Shown one piece after another: positions 1 through 8,870 of a stretch of 64,000 nt of DNA; the first letter of the stretch is position 1; every line of letters begins with the position of its first letter. The notes beneath the pieces were generated by a model. That model ran no database searches. It was not told the DNA's origin and saw only the letters and a list, made by a program, of their open reading frames with translations. The translations under genes were made by a program, and so were the position numbers. Source of the stretch: Cohnella sp. AR92 (GTDB lineage Bacteria; Bacillota; Bacilli; Paenibacillales; Paenibacillaceae); assembly GCF_003990975.1 (NCBI RefSeq), contig NZ_RZJR01000019.1, positions 1 through 64,000 of the forward strand, given 5' to 3'.

Positions 1-1
1 G

Positions 2-466
2 ATCGTCGAATTGTATGGCTACCGGTTCAAGATCGAATGTACGTTTCGGGAAATGAAGCAAGTGATCGGCGCGTTCGGCTATCGCTTCTGGAGTACGTCG
101 ATGCCCAAGGTGAATCGTTTCCGCCGCAAAGGCGAAAGCGATCCGCTGGAGCAAGTGACGAGCGAGTCGGATCGGCAGCGGATTCGGTTGACCCTTCAGG
201 CGATCGAAGGCTTCGTCATGTGCAGCGTCATCGCCACGGGCATCGTACAGTTGATCGCTCTACGCTTTTCCGGTCAAACGCCTGCACTGTTCTTCCGTTA
301 TTTGCGTACGCCGTCCAAGTCCATCGTCTCGGAGGCGACGGTAACGGCATACTTGCGCAAGTCGATTTTTCGCCTGTTTGCCCAAAATCCACAGTTATCC
401 ATAACGAAAATAATCCGTTCCAAGCAAAATTCGTCCGATTTTGACGCCAATTCAATGGCTTCTTAA
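2..466 (+). mobile_element. IS4-family transposase, C-terminal part (cut by window edge)
   Basis: The reading frame is open from base 2, so the gene enters from the left and only about 154 C-terminal residues are seen. The stretch YGYRFKIECTFREMK matches the Y-(2)-R-(3)-E-(6)-K signature of IS4-family DDE transposases exactly; the E is the third catalytic acidic residue. This is followed by a hydrophobic helix (about residues 70-90) and a polar tail typical of the family C-terminus. The protein would cut and paste its own insertion sequence. The right terminal inverted repeat probably lies in 467-540 but cannot be identified without the left end. Whether the element is intact is unknown. Confidence 0.85.
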
Positions 467-547
467 GCTTTAGAACTTTTTACTGTCCAGTAGAGAAATA
501 AATATGAAAAATCGAATACATTCGCCAACCCTGGCGTGAAGCACAAA

Positions 548-586
548 ATCTGCCCGCGAAGCCGGTCGTTGACCGGACGGGCAGAT
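548..586 (-). terminator. Nested hairpin, probable terminator of the minus-strand small genes
   Basis: The arms 548-556 and 578-586 are perfectly complementary over 9 bp and enclose a second perfect 6-bp stem (562-567 with 571-576, GTT loop). Read on the minus strand it lies 28 nt after the stop of the 52-residue gene and is followed by TTTTG, a short T run. It may also work for the plus-strand transposase. Confidence 0.6.
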
Positions 587-613
587 TGGATAGCGCGCTG
601 TCATGCGGAAATC

Positions 614-772
614 TTACTGCGGACGAATCCGGACGACGCCGATGTCCGTCGCGTTGATAGAGATGGCGTTGCCGCCTTGGTTGATCGAAGCGTTCGCGGT
701 TTGGCCGACCTTGACGTTGGTTTTATGGCTGCTCCACTTCACCGTGCGGCTGGATTTGTTCTTCTTCAACAT
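614..772 (-). CDS. Small basic protein of 52 residues, unknown function
   Basis: Too short for most gene callers but well supported: the ATG at 772 is preceded by AGGAGGTGA at ideal spacing, and a hairpin terminator follows the stop. The product starts MLKKNKSSRTVKWSSHKTN, then has a polar Asn/Gln/Ala-rich stretch with a two-fold look (VGQTANASINQ / GGNAISINATD) and ends VRIRPQ. There is no signal peptide or membrane segment. It lies downstream of another tiny gene (899-1063) on the same strand, probably in one transcript. I do not recognise the family; a spore-associated or nucleic-acid-binding small protein is possible but not shown. Confidence 0.65.
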   Translation of the reverse strand: MLKKNKSSRTVKWSSHKTNVKVGQTANASINQGGNAISINATDIGVVRIRPQ

Positions 773-798
773 GGCTCACCTCCTCTCGCGAGGATGGG

Positions 799-899
799 GG
801 ATGAGCGGGCGAAGGCTGGGCAGACAGAGAATGGGCGGATAAAGACTCGGGGGATGAGAATTGGGCAGATGAAGGATGGGCAGGCAGAGGCTGGCGGAT
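799..899. repeat. Imperfect direct duplication between two small genes
   Basis: Bases 799-840 and 852-899 align as two copies (42 and 48 bp) that both begin GGATGAG, contain TGGGCAG(A/G)CAGAG and end GGCGGAT. The copies sit between the stop of the 54-residue gene and the start of the 52-residue gene; the second copy touches the stop codon. Confidence 0.55.
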
Positions 900-1063
900 C
901 AGCGCCTGCGGCCTTTGGACTTGGCGATCTTGATGTTCAGGGCATTGCTGGCAAGGGCGTTGCCGATAAAAGAATGGGCGGAGGCGGACTGACGAATCTG
1001 GATGACCAGATAGTGCTTGTCGCCTACCCGATAGCGGAAAGTCTTCACGCGGGTTCGGTTCAC
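899..1063 (-). CDS. Small basic protein of 54 residues, unknown function
   Basis: A GTG start at 1063 lies 6-7 nt after a perfect AAGGAGG. The product begins MNRTRVKTFRYRVGDKHYLV and ends in a very basic tail (IKIAKSKGRRR). The middle (IQIRQSASAHSFIGNALASN) is Ser/Ala/Asn-rich and superficially similar in style to the downstream 52-residue protein, so the two may be diverged paralogues. No known domain was recognised. It is transcribed divergently from the HelD-like helicase gene; the 212-bp space between them must hold both promoters. Confidence 0.6.
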   Translation of the reverse strand: MNRTRVKTFRYRVGDKHYLVIQIRQSASAHSFIGNALASNALNIKIAKSKGRRR

Positions 1064-1275
1064 GCGGATCCTCCTTGTCTGTCTTGTCTCCTGTACAGGT
1101 TATGCAGCGAATGTCCAAGCCGAAGCGGCGCGTGCTGAAGGCAATCGTACGACCTTTGTCGAATAGGATAGGGTAATCGAGGGGCGGACAACGCGGCGAA
1201 GAGCTTGCACTCGGAGAGCGAGCATGATAAAACAAAGGGATATTGATGTTGGCAAGCTGTAAGGAAGGACGTGAA

Positions 1276-3657
1276 GTGTTGGAAAAGTCGGAAGTCAATC
1301 GGCAGGAAGAGACGGCGAGGTTGGCGGAGGTTCTCGGAGTCATCGACAGACGGCTCTATAAGGAGCTGTCCGTTCTAGGGGATCGGCGGGGCGATGTCGT
1401 CGGGATCCGGCAGGAATTCTGGGACGACGTCAGCTTCAACTTCTCGGATGCGACGGAGCTGGGGGAGACATGGAGCAGCATCGTGCAGCAAGCCGAGCTG
1501 CTGGCGGAACGGGAGCGCAGCCACCGGGTCGCGTCGACGGCGGTGGAGCGGCTGGCCTGGCAGCACGACAACCCTTATTTTGCGCGGATCGACTTTATGG
1601 AGGGACAGGGAACGGACGGCGAGCCGAATCCCGTCGAGCAGATCTACATCGGCCGCTCGTCGCTGATCGCCGAGGACGGCCAGACCTTCTTGATCTATGA
1701 CTGGAGAGCCCCGATCTCGAGCTTGTTCTATGACGGCGAGCCGGGACCGGTACGCTATGAGACGCCGGGCGGGACCATCGAAGGGACCATGACGCTGAAG
1801 CGTCAATTCGTCATTCGCGGCGGCCAACTGAAGCATGTGTTCGACACCGACGAGACGATCGGGGACGACATTCTTCAAGCGGTGCTGTCGGAGCGTTCGG
1901 ATACGTCCATGAAGAGCATCGTGGCGACGATCCAGAAGGAGCAGAACCGGATCATCCGCGACGAGAAGCACAAGCTGCTTGTCGTGCAAGGAGCGGCGGG
2001 TAGCGGGAAGACGTCGGCGGCGCTGCAGAGGATCGCTTATCTGCTGTACCGTTATCGCGATACCCTGACGCCGGACCAGGTCATTCTGTTCTCGCCGAAC
2101 CCCGTATTCAAGGGATATGTCTCGCGGGTTCTGCCCGATCTGGGAGAAGCGAACATGCGGCAGATGACGTTCCGCGAGCTGATCGAATCGAGGCTCGGCC
2201 GGCGCTGGGAGGTCGAGGACCTGTTCGCGCAGACGGAGGAGCTGGCAGCCGCGAGCGGGACGGCAGAAGGCGATTCGCGGGAAGCGGCGGCCCGATACAA
2301 AGGGTCCGAGCACTTCTTCACGACCGTGAGGAATTACTTGGATCGCCTCAAGACGGCCGGCGTTCGCTTCCGTCCGCTTCGCTTCCGCAGCGGTACGATC
2401 GTCTCCGCGGAGGAGATGGCGGCGAAGTATTACGGTGACTTGGGCCGCGAGGATTTCGGGGATCGGCTGCTCAAGCTGAGACGATGGCTCAATGAACGGC
2501 TGAACGCTTGGATCGAGAGCCAGATCGGGGAATCGTGGCTGGAGGAAGCGGCGGAGCTCGCGGACGATGAGGATATCCAGCGAATCTACGTTCAATTGCG
2601 GCGCGAAGGAGGCTTCCATGACGAGGCGTTCGACGACGAGGATCGCATGACCGAGCTGCTCATGCGCAGGGTCGCCGAGCAATCGATCGGACCGCTTCGC
2701 AAGGCGGTGAAGGGCTTCCGCTTCATGGACCCGATGGCGACGTACCGCGAGCTGTTCCGCAGCCGCACGCTGTTCACGGCATGCGCCCCCGACGGCAAGC
2801 TGCCGCCGAAGTACGAATGGATGGCTCTCCGCGCGGATGAGACGCTCGGCCGCAAGATGATCGATCACGAGGACGCGACGCCGCTGCTCTTCGTCATGGA
2901 AGCTCTCGAAGGCTTCCGCAAGATCGAAGGGGAGGTCAAGTACCTGTTCGTCGACGAGGCGCAGGATTATTCGCCGTTCCAGGCGGCGTTCCTCAGGAGA
3001 CGCTTTCCGCACGCGCGACTGACCGTGCTCGGCGACTTCAACCAGGCGATCTACGCCCAAGCGGAAGAGAGCGGAGGCTTCGGCGGCTGGACGCGTCTGG
3101 TGCCGGAAGCGGACACCGCCGTCTGGCGGCTGACGACGAGCTACCGCTCGACGCGGCCGATCGTGGAATTCTCGAAGCGAATCCTGACGCCGCAGGATGC
3201 GGAGAGCATCGCTCCCTTCAACCGGGAAGGCGAATATCCCCGCATCCTCTCGTGCCGCGACAGCTCCGAGCTCGCGCAAGAGATTGCCGCCAGAGCGACG
3301 GAGCTTCTGGAGGCGGGCTACGCGACGATCGGCATTATCGCGAAGACCGCGGTCGAATGCGGGAATGCCAGCGCCTTGATCAAGGAGCGGCTGCCGGACG
3401 AGACGCCGGTGACCCTCGTGACCGGGGGCTCGGCGAAGCTGCCGAAGGGCATCTCGATTCTTCCTTCTTATCTGTCGAAGGGAATCGAGTTCGACGCGGT
3501 GCTTGTCTGGGATGCGTCCGCCGAACGTTACGGAAGAGAACAAGATCGCAAGCTGCTCTATACGGTGTGCACCCGCGCGCTTCACGTGCTGGACGTCTAT
3601 TACGCCGAAGAGCTGTCGCCGCTGCTCGCGTTCGCAAGACAGGAGGCGGAGCGATGA
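1276..3657 (+). CDS. helD: HelD-like UvrD/Rep-family helicase (RNA polymerase recycling ATPase)
   Basis: About 793 residues, a superfamily 1 ATPase. Walker A is VVQGAAGSGKT at residues 236-246, Walker B/DEAQ is LFVDEAQDYSPF near 557, and the C-terminal part has the SF1 motif IV-VI pattern (LTTSYRSTRPIVEF; GIEFDAVLVWD). The N-terminal coiled-coil arm (LAEVLGVIDRRLYKEL) and the split order, with about 230 residues before Walker A, are typical of HelD, which in Bacillus removes RNA polymerase from stalled complexes. I chose the GTG at 1276 because AAGGAAGG lies 7 nt upstream; TTG 1243 and ATG 1246 are in frame but lack a good site. It overlaps recQ by ATGA, so the two are translationally coupled. 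Confidence 0.85.
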   Translation: MLEKSEVNRQEETARLAEVLGVIDRRLYKELSVLGDRRGDVVGIRQEFWDDVSFNFSDATELGETWSSIVQQAELLAERERSHRVASTAVERLAWQHDNPYFARIDFMEGQGTDGEPNPVEQIYIGRSSLIAEDGQTFLIYDWRAPISSLFYDGEPGPVRYETPGGTIEGTMTLKRQFVIRGGQLKHVFDTDETIGDDILQAVLSERSDTSMKSIVATIQKEQNRIIRDEKHKLLVVQGAAGSGKTSAALQRIAYLLYRYRDTLTPDQVILFSPNPVFKGYVSRVLPDLGEANMRQMTFRELIESRLGRRWEVEDLFAQTEELAAASGTAEGDSREAAARYKGSEHFFTTVRNYLDRLKTAGVRFRPLRFRSGTIVSAEEMAAKYYGDLGREDFGDRLLKLRRWLNERLNAWIESQIGESWLEEAAELADDEDIQRIYVQLRREGGFHDEAFDDEDRMTELLMRRVAEQSIGPLRKAVKGFRFMDPMATYRELFRSRTLFTACAPDGKLPPKYEWMALRADETLGRKMIDHEDATPLLFVMEALEGFRKIEGEVKYLFVDEAQDYSPFQAAFLRRRFPHARLTVLGDFNQAIYAQAEESGGFGGWTRLVPEADTAVWRLTTSYRSTRPIVEFSKRILTPQDAESIAPFNREGEYPRILSCRDSSELAQEIAARATELLEAGYATIGIIAKTAVECGNASALIKERLPDETPVTLVTGGSAKLPKGISILPSYLSKGIEFDAVLVWDASAERYGREQDRKLLYTVCTRALHVLDVYYAEELSPLLAFARQEAER

Positions 3658-5504
3658 GTCTCGAAGCTTATCCGAGCCCGAACCGCATGGAAGACGCCAG
3701 ACGGGCGCTGCGGCGATTCTTCGGCTACGATTCCTTCCGCAAGGGGCAGGAGACGCTGGTCTCCGCGATATTGGCGGGCCGGGACGTGCTCGGCGTCATG
3801 CCGACCGGAGCCGGCAAGTCGATCTGTTACCAGCTGCCGGCCGTGCTCCTTCCCGGAGTGACGCTGGTCGTGTCTCCGCTCATCTCCTTGATGAAGGATC
3901 AAGTAGACGGGCTTACGGAGACGGGAATTCCGGCAACCTACATCAACAGCTCGTTGTCGGCCAAAGAAACGAACGATCGGATGCGCGGGATCGAGGAAGG
4001 GCGCTATAAGCTCGTTTATATCGCTCCCGAGCGGCTGGAGTCGGAGCGATTCCTTAACTTGATCGGACGGATCGAGGTCCCGTTGATCGCCGTCGACGAA
4101 GCTCACTGCGTCTCTCAATGGGGACACGATTTCCGTCCGAGCTACATGGGCATCGTTCGCATCCTTCCGTATCTGGAAAGCAGGCCGGTCATGGCGGCGT
4201 TCACGGCGACCGCGACGGACGTCGTCAAGGAGGACATCCTGGAGCGGCTGCGCCTGCGCTCGCCCGAGCGCGTCACGACAGGGTACGCGAGGGACAACCT
4301 GGCGCTGTCGGTCGCGAGAAATACGGACAAGCGGGAATTCCTCGTTAAGTACATCCGGGAACGCACCGGCCAATCGGGCATCGTCTATGCGGCCACTCGG
4401 CGAGAGGTGGAGGCCTGTCAGCAGCATCTCGCGAAGCTCGGACTCCGCGTCGGCAAGTATCACGCCGGAATGACCGAGGACGAGCGTTCCGCCGTACAGG
4501 ACGCGTTCCTGCGGGACGACCTGCAGATCATCGTCGCGACGAACGCGTTCGGCATGGGCATCGACAAGTCCAACGTTCGTTACGTGGTCCATTACAACAT
4601 GCCGAAGAACCTGGAGGCGTATTACCAGGAAGCGGGGCGCGCCGGCCGCGACGGGGAGCCGGGCGAATGCGTGCTGCTCTTCTCCGCGGCGGATACCGTG
4701 ACGCAGAAGTTCTTCATCGAGCAGAGCGAAGCGGACGAGGAACGGAAGCGCAATGACTATCGGCTGCTGAACGACATGGTGGAATATGCGAATACCTCGG
4801 ATTGCCTGCAGCGCAGCATCGTGCGCTACTTTGGCGAAGAGGGCGGGGAGCCGTGCGGACGGTGCGGCAACTGCACCGACACGCGGGAGCTTCGCGACGT
4901 GACGGAAGAAGCGAAGATTATTTTCTCCTGCGTGGCAAGAATGAGGCAGCGCTTCGGCGTGACGCTCACCGCCAAGGTGCTGCGGGGAGCGAATGACGCG
5001 AAGATCCGCCAGTTCGGGTTCGATTCGCTGACGGTGTACGGAATGATGAGCAAGACGCCGGAGAAGGAGCTTGTCCGGCTGATCCACGAGCTGATCGCCG
5101 ACGGTTACCTGCGGCTGACGGACAGCCAGTACCCCGTCGTCCAGCTGGCGGAGCGGGTTCGGGGCGTCATCGAAGGAACGGAGCGGGTGATGAGCCGCGT
5201 CGAGCCGGAAGCTCAAGCGACAAGAAGCCGTTCGCGTTACGGAGGAGGCCGCGCGGACGGCTCGGAAGCGCCGTACAGCGAGGAGCTGTTCGCCAAGCTT
5301 CGCGAGCTGCGCAAGAAGCTGGCCGATCGGGAGGGCGTGCCGCCGTTCCTCGTCTTCAATGACGCGACGCTGCGGGAGATGTGCCAGAGATTGCCGGCCT
5401 CCGAGCAGGAGATGCGGGAGGTCAAGGGGATCGGCGAAGCCAAGTACGCCAAGTACGGCGCCGAGTTTCTGCGCTTGATCAGCGAGAATGGGAGTGAACA
5501 GTAA
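3654..5504 (+). CDS. recQ: ATP-dependent DNA helicase RecQ
   Basis: 616 residues, the usual RecQ length. Order of parts: DEAD-like motor with Walker A MPTGAGKS at 49-56 and DEAH at 148-151; helicase C-terminal lobe with motif VI (EAGRAGRDG); zinc-binding region with four cysteines (DCLQRS, then CGRCGNC) near 384-407; RQC winged helix; and a C-terminal HRDC domain (about 540-616, VPPFLVFNDATLREM, MREVKGIGEAKYAKYG). It unwinds 3'-5' in recombinational repair. The ATG at 3654 overlaps the helD stop and AGGAGG lies just upstream. The next gene starts immediately after the stop. Confidence 0.95.
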   Translation: MSLEAYPSPNRMEDARRALRRFFGYDSFRKGQETLVSAILAGRDVLGVMPTGAGKSICYQLPAVLLPGVTLVVSPLISLMKDQVDGLTETGIPATYINSSLSAKETNDRMRGIEEGRYKLVYIAPERLESERFLNLIGRIEVPLIAVDEAHCVSQWGHDFRPSYMGIVRILPYLESRPVMAAFTATATDVVKEDILERLRLRSPERVTTGYARDNLALSVARNTDKREFLVKYIRERTGQSGIVYAATRREVEACQQHLAKLGLRVGKYHAGMTEDERSAVQDAFLRDDLQIIVATNAFGMGIDKSNVRYVVHYNMPKNLEAYYQEAGRAGRDGEPGECVLLFSAADTVTQKFFIEQSEADEERKRNDYRLLNDMVEYANTSDCLQRSIVRYFGEEGGEPCGRCGNCTDTRELRDVTEEAKIIFSCVARMRQRFGVTLTAKVLRGANDAKIRQFGFDSLTVYGMMSKTPEKELVRLIHELIADGYLRLTDSQYPVVQLAERVRGVIEGTERVMSRVEPEAQATRSRSRYGGGRADGSEAPYSEELFAKLRELRKKLADREGVPPFLVFNDATLREMCQRLPASEQEMREVKGIGEAKYAKYGAEFLRLISENGSEQ

Positions 5505-6608
5505 ATGAGCACGATTTACCATACGAGAAGGAAGAAGACGTTTGAATTTCTGAAGGAGAAGGGAATGGACGCGGCGCTGCTCACGTCACCTTCGATGATC
5601 TATTACTTAACGGGATTCCGCTCGAATCCCCATGAACGGTTCCTTGCGCTGCTGCTCGACGCCCGTTCCGAAGAGGAGACGCTGTTCGCTCCGATGCTGG
5701 ACGCCCAAGCGGCCAGCGAGCAAGGCACTGTCGATACGATCATTCCGAGCGGCGATACCGAGAATCCTTACGAGAAGCTGAAGCAGAAGCTTGGGGCCGC
5801 CCCGGCCAGTCTCGCTATCGAGAAGAGCAACGTCACCGTGGACAAGGCCGAGCGCCTTCAAGACGTCGCTCCGGGCGCCCGATTCGAGGATCTTACTCCG
5901 TTCTTGGAAGCAATGCGCATGCGCAAGACAAGAGATGAGGTCGAGAGGGTTCGGCTTGCCGTCGAGACGATCGAAAAGGTCATGAACCATGCGCTCACCC
6001 ATGCCGTCGTCGGCATGACCGAGCTTGACCTGACCGCGGAGCTGGAATATCAGATGAAGCGCTTCGGAGCCGACAAGCCGTCGTTCGATACGATCGTTCT
6101 CGCCGGCCGTCGTTCCGCGCTGCCGCACGGCACTCCGGAGAACGTGGCGTTTCAAGAGAACGATTTTCTGCTGATCGATATGGGCGTCGTCGTGCAAGGC
6201 TACTGCTCCGATATCACCCGCACGTTCATCATGGGAGAAGGAACCGCGGAGCAGGAAGCGATCTACGAGGCCGTTCATGCCGCGAACCTTCGAGGCATCG
6301 AAGCGGCTCGCGCGGGCCGGACTCTGGCCTCCGTGGATAAAGCCGCGCGCGACGAGATCGAAGCGAGAGGCTACGGGAAGTACTTCACCCACCGGGTCGG
6401 CCACGGCTTCGGGATGGACATCCACGAGTATCCTTCCGTGCACGGAGACAATCGGGAGCCGATCGAGACCGGCCTCCTGTTCACCGTCGAGCCGGGCATC
6501 TACGTGCCGGAGATCGGCGGGGTTCGCATCGAGGACGACCTCTACATCAAGGAGGACGGCACCGCCGAAGTGATCACGACGTTCACGAAGCATCTGATCC
6601 GTCTCTAA
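5505..6608 (+). CDS. M24B metallopeptidase, Xaa-Pro dipeptidase/aminopeptidase P family
   Basis: 367 residues with the two-domain layout of Bacillus YqhT/PapA-like Xaa-Pro peptidases: creatinase N-domain (1-130) and pita-bread catalytic domain. All metal ligands are visible: two Asp in LIDMGVVVQGYCSDITRTF, His in GHGFGMDIHEYP, and two Glu in FTVEPGIYVP and GVRIEDDLYI. It cleaves the bond before proline in the cytoplasm. The ATG follows the recQ stop with no gap, so it is the third gene of the helD-recQ operon. Its proline-releasing activity fits the convergent proline dehydrogenase gene next door, though they are on opposite strands. Confidence 0.88.
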   Translation: MSTIYHTRRKKTFEFLKEKGMDAALLTSPSMIYYLTGFRSNPHERFLALLLDARSEEETLFAPMLDAQAASEQGTVDTIIPSGDTENPYEKLKQKLGAAPASLAIEKSNVTVDKAERLQDVAPGARFEDLTPFLEAMRMRKTRDEVERVRLAVETIEKVMNHALTHAVVGMTELDLTAELEYQMKRFGADKPSFDTIVLAGRRSALPHGTPENVAFQENDFLLIDMGVVVQGYCSDITRTFIMGEGTAEQEAIYEAVHAANLRGIEAARAGRTLASVDKAARDEIEARGYGKYFTHRVGHGFGMDIHEYPSVHGDNREPIETGLLFTVEPGIYVPEIGGVRIEDDLYIKEDGTAEVITTFTKHLIRL

Positions 6609-6656
6609 GAAGAAGCTCGGATTTCCTGCTTTGATCCAGCCTCTATCTCCTATCCT

Positions 6657-7580
6657 CTACCGGAATAGGTTCCGAACGACAAGCCACAGATTGCCGGGTT
6701 TCTCCGCGAGCCTCCGGGTGAAGTAAGGATACCATTGCCTGCCGTACGGAACGTAGCAGCGAACCTGATAGCCCAAGCCGGCCAGCTTCGCCTGCTCTTC
6801 CATGCGCAGGCCGTACAGCATCTGGAATTCGAACAGGCTCCGGTCGATACCGGTTCGTTCCGCGTACGAGCGGACTTCGCCGATGACCCGGTCGTCGTGC
6901 GAGCCGATCGCGACGAACGCCCCGCTGTCCAGATGCAGCCGTATAAGCTTATGAAGCTGAAGGAGAATGTCTTCGGAATTCGCGAAGGCAATCTCCTTTT
7001 TCTCTTGATATGCCCCTTTGACCAGCCGCAGGGCAATCCCCTCCTGAAGGAGCCGGGCGGCGTCTTGCTCGCTGCGGAAGAGGTACGATTGAAGCACGGT
7101 GGTCACGTTCGCGAATCCCTCTTCGCGCAGCTGCCTGACGAGATCCAGCGTGGCTTCGGTATACCGCGAATCCTCCATGTCGAGGCAGACGGAGGTACCG
7201 GCCTTCCGGGCCCGTTCCGCAATCTGCCGGACGTTGCGCAGGCAGCATTCCGGATCCAGCGCGAGGCCCATCTGCGTCGGCTTGACCGACACGGTCGATC
7301 GGGCTTTCTGCAGCCGGATGCCGTCGAGCAGCCGAAGGTATTCCTCCCGGAAGCCCGCTGCCGCGTTCAGGCTGCGAACCGATTCTCCCAGATGATCGAG
7401 CGTCGCCGAGATGCCGATCCGATTCAATCGCTGAACCATCAGCAAGGCGCTGGTTCGATCCTCTCCGGCAACGAAGCGGCTGGCAAGCCGGGCGCCGAAC
7501 CGGGTGACGAGCCGCTCGACCAGACGATTCCCGAAGAGAGCCAGCATCAGCCTCCGATAAACCGCGCTCCCACGTCCCAT
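6657..7580 (-). CDS. Proline dehydrogenase (FAD-dependent)
   Basis: 307 residues, the length of monofunctional ProDH of Firmicutes (PutB/FadM type). It oxidises L-proline to pyrroline-5-carboxylate at the membrane face. Family marks: ALRLVKGAYQEKKEIAF (substrate/FAD loop), VCLDMEDSRYTEATLDL, and the C-terminal YGLRMEEQAKL, VRCYVPYGRQWYPYFTRRL region. The ATG at 7580 has AAAGGAGGCGGGG just upstream. It converges on the M24 peptidase gene and is divergent from the lactonase gene. No P5C dehydrogenase is adjacent, so the second step must be encoded elsewhere. Confidence 0.9.
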   Translation of the reverse strand: MGRGSAVYRRLMLALFGNRLVERLVTRFGARLASRFVAGEDRTSALLMVQRLNRIGISATLDHLGESVRSLNAAAGFREEYLRLLDGIRLQKARSTVSVKPTQMGLALDPECCLRNVRQIAERARKAGTSVCLDMEDSRYTEATLDLVRQLREEGFANVTTVLQSYLFRSEQDAARLLQEGIALRLVKGAYQEKKEIAFANSEDILLQLHKLIRLHLDSGAFVAIGSHDDRVIGEVRSYAERTGIDRSLFEFQMLYGLRMEEQAKLAGLGYQVRCYVPYGRQWYPYFTRRLAEKPGNLWLVVRNLFR

Positions 7581-7657
7581 GCTCCCCGCCTCCTTTGGCT
7601 CACAAGCATTTTATCCCTATTCTATTCAATGAGACCCCGATTCAGCTTCCAAAAAGA

Positions 7658-7666
7658 TGCTATAAT
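7658..7666 (+). promoter_or_regulatory. Extended -10 promoter of the lactonase gene
   Basis: TGCTATAAT is a consensus extended -10 (TGnTATAAT) 44 nt before the ATG at 7710. No good -35 box is seen, as is common for extended -10 promoters. Confidence 0.55.
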
Positions 7667-7709
7667 ATTCGCTATATGCCTACTAGCCGAGAAAGGCGGT
7701 TGTTCAACC

Positions 7710-8783
7710 ATGCCATGGAATGCGAATGCGTCCGTCATTGCCCCGATCGTCGTCGGAACGTACGATTCTTCCGACCGGGAAGGGATTCATCTGATTGCCT
7801 TGAACGGCGAGACGGGAGAGATCAAGCGGATCGGAGGAGTTGCCGGGGTGGAAAATCCATCGTTCGTCGCCGTACATCCCAGCAAGAAGCGAGTTTATGC
7901 CGTGAGCGAAACCGATGACGGAGGAATCGTCTCCTACCGTTACTCTTCGGAGGTGCAGACGCTGTCCGAGCTGAATCGCCAGCCTTCCCGCGGCGATGCG
8001 CCCTGCCATCTGCGAGTGGATGCTTCCGGCAGTTGGCTGGTAGCGGTCAATTATATGACGGGAAGCGTATGCTTGTACCCGATTATGGAGGACGGATCGA
8101 TCGGTCCGATCTCGGACCAAGCCGTTCATGAAGGCAGCAGCGTTCGGACGGATCGGCAGGAGGCGGCCCACGCCCACTCGATCTTCCCGATCCCGGGAAC
8201 GAAGGAGTGGATCGTCTGCGATCTGGGCACGGACGGCCTCTATATTTATCGAATCGAGGAGCCGGAAGGCAAGCTGAAGCTGTTGAAGCGCTTCGATACG
8301 GCCAAGGGCGCCGGACCGCGGCATACCGCGTTCCATCCGAGCCTTCCGATCCTGTATGTGGTGGAGGAGCTGAGCTGCGCGGTGTCGGCTTACGAATACC
8401 GGGCCGCGGATGTCGAGCTCCTTCCACTGCAGACAGTGCCGACGCTTCCGGCGGACTTCGAGGGCGAGAATACGTGCGCGGATATCCACCTGACCGAGAG
8501 CGGCGAGTTCCTGTACGCGTCGAACCGCGGGCATGACAGCCTAGCCGTCTATCGGGTGCTTGAAGACGGGAAGCTGCAGCCGCTTGGACAGGTGTCCGCG
8601 GGCGGACGGACGCCGCGAAGCTTCGCCGTGTTCGGCGATCGATGGCTGCTCAGCGCCCTTCAGGATTCGAACGCGATCGTGTCCTTCCGAATCGGCGAAG
8701 ACGGAATTCCCGTGCCGGCCGGGCATTCGATCTCGGTCGTCAAGCCGGTGTCGCTGGAGCTCGTTCCTTCGCGGTCGGAATAA
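7710..8783 (+). CDS. Lactonase family protein (6-phosphogluconolactonase type, seven-bladed propeller)
   Basis: 357 residues, the size of YkgB/Pgl-type lactonases. Family motifs: VGTYDSSDREGIHLIALNGE at the N-terminus, NPSFVAVHPSKKRVYAVSE, DAPCHLRVDASGSWLVAVNY, and near the end LYASNRGHDSLAVYRV and GGRTPRSFAVFG. It probably hydrolyses 6-phosphogluconolactone in the oxidative pentose phosphate route; family members can act on other sugar lactones. The ATG at 7710 is preceded by GAAAGGCGG with slightly long spacing. It stands alone, between divergent proline dehydrogenase and the lipase gene. Confidence 0.85.
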   Translation: MPWNANASVIAPIVVGTYDSSDREGIHLIALNGETGEIKRIGGVAGVENPSFVAVHPSKKRVYAVSETDDGGIVSYRYSSEVQTLSELNRQPSRGDAPCHLRVDASGSWLVAVNYMTGSVCLYPIMEDGSIGPISDQAVHEGSSVRTDRQEAAHAHSIFPIPGTKEWIVCDLGTDGLYIYRIEEPEGKLKLLKRFDTAKGAGPRHTAFHPSLPILYVVEELSCAVSAYEYRAADVELLPLQTVPTLPADFEGENTCADIHLTESGEFLYASNRGHDSLAVYRVLEDGKLQPLGQVSAGGRTPRSFAVFGDRWLLSALQDSNAIVSFRIGEDGIPVPAGHSISVVKPVSLELVPSRSE

Positions 8784-8870
8784 GCGAACCATCGCCAGCG
8801 ATTGTTCGCCGTTAGTCAAGCACCGCAGCCCTTCCCTCCTAATAAAGTATAGGGGGAAGGGGTGGGGAGA

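Noticed and set aside
536-1138. 200-codon plus-strand frame in the small-gene region
   Set aside because: Runs antisense to the two small genes that have perfect ribosome sites, and encodes Gly/Arg-rich text without a domain.
1375-3585. 736-codon open frame antisense to the HelD-like gene
   Set aside because: Low-complexity Arg/Leu/Ala composition and no ribosome site; it mirrors the GC-rich third-codon pattern of a well-supported helicase gene.
3600-5522. 640-codon open frame antisense to recQ
   Set aside because: Shadow of a complete RecQ with all motifs; no start signal and no recognisable domain.
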